Part shown: positions 56,807-64,000 of the stretch, piece by piece | Position numbering within the stretch: the first letter of the stretch is position 1 | How the letters are laid out: each line of letters starts with the position of its first letter | Assembly (NCBI RefSeq): GCF_011745365.1 | Contig: NW_024468916.1 | Span: 2,897,630 to 2,961,629 of the forward strand | Reading direction: 5' to 3' | From: Cryphonectria parasitica EP155 | Taxonomy: Eukaryota; Ascomycota; Sordariomycetes; Diaporthales; Cryphonectriaceae | DNA: 64,000 bases | The notes under the pieces: model-generated | The model's database searches: none | Seen by the model: the letters and a program-made list of their open reading frames with translations, nothing else | Told to the model about the DNA's origin: nothing | Made by a program: the position numbers and the translations under genes

Positions 56807-58619
56807 ATGACTCCGTCCCCTGAACGACTGGGCGAGGCTATGTCACAACGACAATCTACGTGAGTAAACCAATCTGGAGTTGAGCAGATAACAATTGGCC
56901 CCCACAGGACACCATTCCAGCGGCTGACACTTGGTGTTGACCAAAACAACAGAGGCTCCACGATCCCAGACGCATTATCGATTGAGGAACATGGCAGGTT
57001 ATTCAACGCGTATCGAGAGGGGAGTGAGTTTTCTTGGCCTTTGTCTGCGTCTACTATGAGTGGCTGGTGAATTAGTATCTAACTATTGACACATTTTTCT
57101 CCACTCTAGAATATTTGATGCCTCATGACGGTGTATGAAACAGTCCACAACGACCTTATACTGTATAATCTATGTGTGATTGACAATCTTGAGCGAAACA
57201 AATTTATTAGGTCGAACAAAATCGTCTCGGTGCGCAACAGAGCCTTCTTTTCCCCCACTTCCGGAGCCTTCCCCATTTCTTCCCTCGGCACGCAACTGAT
57301 TATATGATTACCCCAGATCTACAGCACCATGTATGGCAAACCATGCTACATGGAAGACTATTTTTTGCGCCGATTATAGAAACCGCCAAGGTGTTGGATA
57401 TAGGGACAGGCACAGGCATATGGGCCATCGAGTTCGCCAGACAGTATCCAAGCACGACCGTGATAGGGACCGACATCAGCCTCATCCAACCGACAGAAAA
57501 CCTCCCGTCAAATTGCAGATTCGAGCGTGAAGATGCCGAGGACCCGTGGATATTTGATATACCTTTCGACTTTATCAGGTGGCGTCTTATGGCTACTAGT
57601 TTCAGGTATGACATGTGCCCCCCGCCCCCAGGGAAACCTCTACAGGCGGGGGGGGGGGGGGGGCTTCACAACATCTTTTGTCTCTGGCGAGGATGAATCT
57701 GATCTGAATGTGGTTTTTCCTAGCAATCACCAGCACATGATTTACAAAGTATACTCCAATTTAGCCCCCGGCGGATGGGCAGAATTCCACGAGTGGGCGT
57801 TCGAGATCATACCGGAGAGCGCTGCTGCTCACGAGGCTTATCAGGGCTCCGCGCTGAAGAGGTGGTTGGAATATATACTGGCTGGGGCTGCAGCTCTGGG
57901 AAGAGATTTCCGTGCGCCTTTGCAGTATCGGCCATGGATGGTCGAGGCTGGTTTTACAGAAATCGCTGTGAGGCGGTTCAGCGCTCCTCTGTATGTTCAG
58001 CCTCCTTTTGCTTGTGTCAATGCGGCTGGCGTAAATCCTTCTCGGCATCCTTAGGCAACATGCTGTTCGGAACCATGTGTGCACTCCGCATTACTGTTCC
58101 TTTTCTTTTTCTTTCTTCTTTTGTCTGCTTCTATCCCCCTCCCCCGCCCCCCATTCCTCTTGTTCAATTGATTTCTTTTCTTCTGAAAGGGGGGGGGGGT
58201 CCCCTCTTGCCGGCCCTCTATCACATCTCTGTCATGTCATGACCCAAGCCAGCTACTAATTTAGTCGAGCTGAACAGGAATAAATGGCCACTCGAGCACA
58301 ATGCTCGTACTTTAGGGAGCATGGCTTGTATAAATTGCCTGCAGCTAGTGACGAGTGTGACCAAGATACTCCTAGCAGGTGGTCTATCACTGGAAGAGCT
58401 TCCCGGCTTCATAGATGAAGTTCGAGCGGACATAAGGGACCAAAACATGCGGGTCTACTTTCCTGGTGAGCAACCAGCTTTCCCGCTACCCCTGGCCCAG
58501 AAATGTCACATTCATACTGATGCTTTACAGTTTATGTCACCTACGGCCGGAAGCCAGAGACACCAGTTCAACACTACAGCAGCGAGCATTCTTCTAGATA
58601 CATCCAACTCAATGACTAA
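56807..58619 (+). CDS. LaeA/UmtA-like SAM-dependent methyltransferase
   Basis: Seven exons (56807-56859, 56908-57023, 57110-57130, 57317-57605, 57724-57990, 58278-58465, 58531-58619) give 340 residues. EHGRLFNAYREGKYLMPHD, LQHHVWQTMLHGRLFFAPI, VLDIGTGTGIWAIEFA (SAM loop near residue 89-104), VIGTDISLIQP, NCRFEREDAEDPW and the NLAPGGWAEFHEW segment match fungal secondary-metabolite methyltransferases. The end reads VYVTYGRKP, as usual. The segment normally rich in acidic residues before LQHH (for example DEEEQDRLD) is missing at the 57131-57316 intron, so a small exon may be hidden there or a deletion may have occurred. Introns 4 and 5 carry long C and G tracts able to pair. Its closest partner in the window is the methyltransferase at 45012. 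Confidence 0.83.
57618..57663 (+). other. intronic C-tract/G-tract stem-loop
   Basis: CCCCCCGCC at 57618-57626 is perfectly complementary to GGCGGGGGG at 57645-57653, leaving an 18-nt loop; G16 continues to 57663. It lies wholly inside a 118-nt intron between the donor at 57606 and the acceptor at 57723. The stem is all GC. Confidence 0.8.
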
Positions 58620-60561
58620 GGTTCACTGAGACTGCACCGTGCCTGCTTGGGCTTGATCGTCCCCAGGCTCCATCCCCCCACCCCTCCTCCTCCCTCGCGC
58701 GGCGGTCCCTCCCACAGACACATGGATTCCACAGCGCATTGCATTAGAAAGAGAATGGGGATGGGGCAATGGCTGGAGCATTAGGTTACAGGGTATCGGT
58801 ATTATAGCCAGCAAATCGCCTCTCCTCGAGGCAGCTTGCCAACCCTTTCAAGCTGCTTCACCAAGTACTTACCCTTTCAAGCCTTCATATGCTTCTGAAG
58901 TCACGTACACTCAGACTGTCTAAGAAGCACTGAGACTTGGTTGGCATTCAATGCAGCATACCCAAATGACTACTAAGAGTCGGAAGGTGGGAGGCATGGT
59001 TTCATTGGTCAGGTCCTCGCTGGTCCCTTCGTGGCTCATTTCCTTTTATTACACTCACCATGGGCTTGCCACAGACACAAGACTGGCTCATGATAACAGC
59101 CTTCGGTGGCACTTTACCTGACAGCAAGGTGTTCAGTGAGAGGGAGAGAGAGATAGTCAAAGGGCTGTAGGAAGTTGTGGACTGTTGTTGGCTTCCAGAT
59201 TCCTGTACGTAAGCTTAGTCAGATAAGGAGGCCCAATCGCATGAAGCAACATGGAAGGTATAGCAAAGGGATACAGAATGTGTGGTTTTCTAAGTCTCTA
59301 CTTTCTAAATGGATGCCTGGCCTAGGAAAAGTCAGGGCTGCATGAGAATATGTCTGTGCCCACAACCAGCAGAACATCTTTGGTCAACCTGAAGCCGGTG
59401 ATTTGAACGCCTAGAGCAAAACTTTCCACTTTAGTTATAGTCCTTCGTTGTTGCCTTATATGAGATGTTGTGCTCGCCTATTTGAATGGAATAAAGTCCT
59501 GACCAAATTAACTCAGTTTCTCGTCATCCTCCCCCCACCGACCCAGATCGGATTGGCTGATATCAAAAGCGCCCGAGCACCCACTGCGCTCCTGAATTCT
59601 CATTGAGATTCCTCAGGGCCGGCACAGGTGGATCATATAAATCCAACATTTAGGTTATGAAATGTAAGGCAATGCCTAGACCCCTTCACAACACTCAACA
59701 CGCATCTTCGTCCTGAGAACTATGAGTGGTCGCTAATTCTTTCCCCCTCTTTGCATGGTCGCAATGGATATGCTCATCATCAAGACCTGAGGCAGCGGAT
59801 AAGAGGGCCAACGTGGGCGATGAGCAACCTGAGAGATACTTCTGAAGTTTATGGGAGCCACCTGGGTAGTAGCTAAACACCATATCGGTTCATACTAGGT
59901 CTACTTTTCTCAAATACCACACTGGGCACGAGACTGACTGCAAATCATCATAACAGACCTGACTGATCTCATTGACTTTGTGCTTTTCTGATCCTCCATA
60001 AAATTGTGCTATTGTGCTGTAATCAGGTAGGCACGCCCTTTCTTCCCGGTTCATTCACAGCTTCGTTACGTACACACAGCAAGCCCGCGAATCTCCGACC
60101 TCATACCGCGAAGTACCCAGTCCGAGTAACTCACTTCACCTATTATTCATATCCTCCTTGCAGCCGATGACGATGATTATGTACTCATCCTTTCTCTGAG
60201 ACTCATCAACGAAGTCTTTCAAGCGATGCCGAGACTGCTTCAACGTCCTTTCCTGCGCGATCGTCAGGCATGGCGTATGTCGCAGGCATCTGTCTTTCCC
60301 CCTTCTCTCGACATGGTTTATCCCATGTTACACGTTCATTTACACAGAATGCAATACTGAAAATGTGGGAACAGATGCTCGAAGATTACTAAACCATGGA
60401 TGCTGCATACAGGACGGATCTTGCTTGTCCCTCGCCCGCACGAGTCCCCTGCGCCACAAGAGGCCTGCATTCAGGATTGATGGACATTTCAACAGTGTTG
60501 AATTTGTTCTTAGGAGATTTTCAAAATGCTGCATACTTTATGGAATCTACCGTATTCGTCT
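58620..60561. other. intergenic region of about 1.9 kb
   Basis: No supported gene; open frames are short. It is AT-richer than the rest and contains no recognisable repeat. Confidence 0.55.
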
Positions 60562-61869
60562 TCATGCCTCTAAGGCTTGGCGCACTGCCTCCTTGGTAGC
60601 CTCATCGATATCCTCTTTTGGCAGCCCAAGGACATCGTTCTGCAGACCCTTGGTCTTCTCATAGGTAGAGTTACCCTCAGGGAAGAAGATGCGAGTGTAC
60701 ATCATCCGAGCGAAGCCAGCCATGTCACCTTTCTGCATGGCTGCGATGCCGTTGGCATACCTTTCCTGCGACTTCTCGGTCGTGATCTTCCAGTCGGCAT
60801 CCGTGGTCCCCGTGACGCGCTTGACGCTCTCGAACATGTCGCGCTGGCTGACGAGGAAGCTGGAGATGTAGAAGCAGTTCTTGTCCCAGTTGGAGATGGC
60901 GGGGCTCTTGTCGTCTGCGTCGTCCGGGTACAGCTTCAGACTGAGGAAGGCGGCCACAGCCTGGCCGGTCTGGGCAAAGGTGCTGGTGTTGATCTTGAAG
61001 TTGCCGTCGTCAATGAAAACGACTGAGCGTTCCTTGAAGTCGAAGCCGAACCTGTCTGCGCTGCCCGCGAGACTGAACTCGTACCAGAAGCCGCTGTGCA
61101 CTCTGCGTCAGCTGGAATGTGTTTTCCAAAGTCTCAAGCATCTTTGATTTTTGATTATGACAAGCACTTGACAAATCTGTTTTCGGACAAAGTGATTGGG
61201 CATAATCAAGTAAATCAGCATCGAACGTACCACGCCATTGCAATCCAGGTACTGACACCAAGAGCCTCGATCTCTTCGCGAAACTCGACTGGTTCAACAC
61301 ATTAGCGCTCGTTATGCCAGAACTCCAGGTGAATCCGACCCTGGCGCAGGCTCCAATTGGCTGCATCAGCAGGGAGTAACGTACTGAAGCGCTTCCCAAA
61401 GCCAATCTGCTCCGATAGCTCGTCATCAAAGGGGTCATAGCCCCAAAAGTTAGGCAGAACATAGGGCACACCAGCCTTAGCAGCAGCCTTGACCAGCTTG
61501 CTGTGGGTGTCAGGGGCCACGAAGACGCTCAGGGTGATGACCAAGAACTGCTGTCCCTTGAGAGCTTCGACCAGAGACGCCTCGTCGTCGTAATTGACCT
61601 TGGCAGGGACGACGCCCGCGGGTAGTTGGCTGGTGCTGTCCGCCCTGGTGATGCCGGTCACGGTGTGCTTGCCTGTCTTGACGAGGGCTTCGGCAATCCA
61701 TTTTCCGACTTGTCCGCCGGCCTAGTGAGACGATGCGTTAGACGATGGTGTGCATAGGGTCAAGCTGTTTTGGCGGCTGCTCAGCAGTTTGACTTACGCC
61801 GATGACGGCCACTTTCTCAATGCGATTCACGAACCCGGCGGGCTGATCTTTGGCGTACTTTGGAGCCAT
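60562..61869 (-). CDS. NmrA-like NAD(P)-binding protein
   Basis: Four exons on the minus strand (61869-61798, 61721-61385, 61288-61231, 61093-60562) give 332 residues. KVAVIGAGGQVGKWIAE is the dinucleotide-binding loop, split by the first intron. YVLPNFWGYDPFDDE, ALGVSTWIAMACGFWYEFSLAG, INTSTFAQTGQAVAAFLSL, FLVSQRDMFESVKRVTG and the LHNDVLGLPKEDIDE-like end place it in a well-conserved fungal NmrA-like group distinct from the protein at 38190. It may be a small-molecule reductase or an NAD(P)-state sensor. On the minus strand a TATAAAAG element lies about 140 bp upstream of the ATG (62007-62014). Confidence 0.88.
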
Positions 61870-64000
61870 TTTTTGTAGCAGTGATTGTGGTCAAGACTTT
61901 TGTGTTGAAGGTTGCTGTGATTATGAGTTGCTATGATTTGAATGGTCCTGAATGGAATCACTACCTTGTTGAGCCTGCTAAAGCTATTTGGAAAGAGTTA
62001 TCCTGTCTTTTATAATCACCTAACGTCTAAGAGTACCTATGTCCTCAGCCTGCGATACGAATCTGGGTTAGATTGAAGGTGAAGGGTACCCAACCTCATA
62101 TACGAGTTGTGGTTAGTCTGACACGACTGGACATTGCTGGAGTTAGGGCGTTCTTCAATGGTGATGATGCACATACATGTGTAGCGTTGGGGTTTCGGAT
62201 TCCGGAGGTAGCACTGGCTCAAATCGGAGTTCCATCTTCCTGCAGCCATGCTTGGTAATTAATGCACATCGATAGCAGAGTAAGCAGCATTAGTGTATTG
62301 CCGTCACGGCACGGACTTAAGACAAGTCGTTCCATTCCTTAACACCACGCCCGCACGGGATATAAATCTCACCGATGTGAGAAGGTTACGAGACCAATAG
62401 GATACGCATTGAAGTGATGATTGGGTCAATGTCTGACGTTGACTATGTTGCATGGTCTGCGCAGACTCGGATTGACATTGAGGAGCGTTCCTTGCATGTA
62501 CAAGCTTGTTTACTCCGAAAGAGGAAAAGGAAGAAAAGAAAATGCTGCCCCTCAATTAATGCTGGAATATTTAAGTGTGTTGTTGGGCGTTTGAATTCCA
62601 TAAAATGAAATGCCGTCTCGTTCTATGGGGCATTATCTCGGTGCATTATCCTCCTTACTATTCGCAACAGTCAATTTGCTCATCGTCGTGCACTTCGCTG
62701 CGGGCTGCAGTGTCTAATATCAAATCACCTATAAGTCATTCAATATCAGTGATAAATATATGCACGGGATTTCGGACTTTGAGCCCAGCAAAAGCAGAAC
62801 GACCGAGGAAAAGGGAGAGCACAAATATAGTGACTAATACGGACTGAGTACAGGACTTTCAGATTGATAACGGTGGTTCACGGTGACTCACTTTTTGAAG
62901 ACTGAAATGTGAATGGGTCATGAAATGCAACGCCATACTTGACTAGATTCCTGTTCTCCTGGCGGGACTGAGCCGATCATACAGAGTAGAGGGCATGAGG
63001 CCCTCGAAATGCCTGCAGGCCTCCCATTACTGTCGATCCTGGATGCCTGGTCTCGGTCCATCTTATCCAATGCGAGGTCAAGGTCGGCGCCACCGAGATA
63101 TTCACGGTGTGGTTGGTGACGCGCCGGGGAACCGCGGATCATGTGCCGCGTCTTCGGAGCACCACTGGACGCGTGCATATTCAAGGACAAGACAACGACC
63201 ACACTTGCTAGATGAGTCACAATTGCGTGTGCCATATTGCAAAAGCTCAAAGTGAGGCGAGCACTGCTCTCAGTGGTTCAATCGCGTGAACTAGCACGCA
63301 CCTCCCATTGCCCTAGTCCCGCGTACCGCTGATGTTGGGCTGCAACCCCTGCTTCCATTGCATGTACCAGTGCGGGTGTGTATCTATCGACGTGTTATTC
63401 GGCTCTTCTCTACGTTGACATGTATTAGAGGATGACGTAGTATGTTGACTCAAAAAAGGGAAAAAAATAGTAATGTGCGCGTTTCATCCCAGTTATGAGT
63501 CGAAATGGCGACTTGCCAAAGAGACCCATCAAAAACCAGGTGGAAGCTGGTGGAAGAACATGGATGCCGTGTCGTCGGGGGTTGGTTGACCTGTAAAAAG
63601 CCGCGACGTTGCATATGCTCCAAAGCACCGCCCCCTCCCTTTCTGTGGCGACCCGGCGCTCTGGAACCTCTGTGCACATCGCTCAAGGGTCTTTCAGGCG
63701 GGTCACCTTGTACGGCATCACCGACCTTTCTGGACTTTTCATCCAGGCAGTGTTTTGGGCAGGTAGTGGATGGAATTGGTCAATTTCACTTCTTGACCCA
63801 CCACTCCCCCTGTACGAGTTTGACTGTGATGAAGTTCACTGTCATCGCTGACTAAACCTGCCGCCACCTTATTAATTATTAGTTCCAGGGAACTATTAAC
63901 ATGGTCCGTCAAGCCTGATTGGTTCGATGCTTGGATTGCTGGAGATCTGGTGCAAATAGGAAAACTTCAGTATGTATCTGTATGGGCATGAATATGTACC
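61870..64000. other. right-end intergenic region
   Basis: Apart from the presumed NmrA promoter, no gene is supported in the last 2.1 kb. The open frames are short and lack motifs. Confidence 0.5.
62007..62014 (-). promoter_or_regulatory. TATA-like element of the NmrA-like gene
   Basis: The plus strand reads cttttata, so the minus strand reads TATAAAAG, about 140 bp upstream of the start codon at 61869. Confidence 0.4.

Overview
The window looks like nuclear DNA of a filamentous ascomycete (Pezizomycotina, most likely a plant-associated Sordariomycete; species not determinable). Reasons: protein genes are split by short GT-AG introns of about 50-290 nt, starts have an A at -3, genes sit on both strands with 0.2-2 kb spacers rich in CT, poly-C and trinucleotide repeats, and the families are typical fungal ones (Pth11/CFEM receptors, LaeA-like methyltransferases, NmrA-like proteins, LCCL membrane protein, CBM1 mannanase). 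Exon coordinates were derived by hand from splice signals, reading frame and family conservation; each model closes to a whole number of codons.

Layout. 0-9 kb: a Tri101-type acyltransferase, a secreted serine carboxypeptidase with 13 introns, and a small two-helix membrane protein. 9-17 kb: an aldo-keto reductase, then a four-gene block for 3-hydroxyanthranilate breakdown: 2-aminomuconate deaminase (RidA family), 2-aminomuconate semialdehyde dehydrogenase, 3-hydroxyanthranilate 3,4-dioxygenase and ACMS decarboxylase. Together they would convert 3-hydroxyanthranilate (from tryptophan via kynurenine) to 4-oxalocrotonate, as the bacterial nba genes do. The genes form two divergent pairs, and both divergent spacers carry the same 13-bp CGG-N3-CGG word. 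17-22.5 kb: a galactonate-dehydratase-like enolase-superfamily enzyme, an aldo-keto reductase and a DHDPS-family aldolase, which fit successive steps of a non-phosphorylating sugar-acid route.

23.6-33 kb: a ubiquitin-like-domain (ULD) protein with long disordered tails, a GH5 beta-mannanase with CBM1, and an LCCL-domain membrane protein. 35-39 kb: a CFEM-Pth11 receptor and an NmrA-like reductase. 41-47 kb: a small lysine-tailed protein, homogentisate 1,2-dioxygenase and a LaeA-like methyltransferase. 47-53.9 kb is almost gene-free, with a broken GMC oxidoreductase relic. 53.9-62 kb: a second Pth11-type receptor without CFEM, a second LaeA-like methyltransferase whose introns carry C-tract/G-tract hairpins, and a second NmrA-like protein. 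The last 2 kb show no gene I can support.

The most interesting unit is the 3-hydroxyanthranilate meta-cleavage block with its shared promoter word, followed directly by the sugar-acid block.
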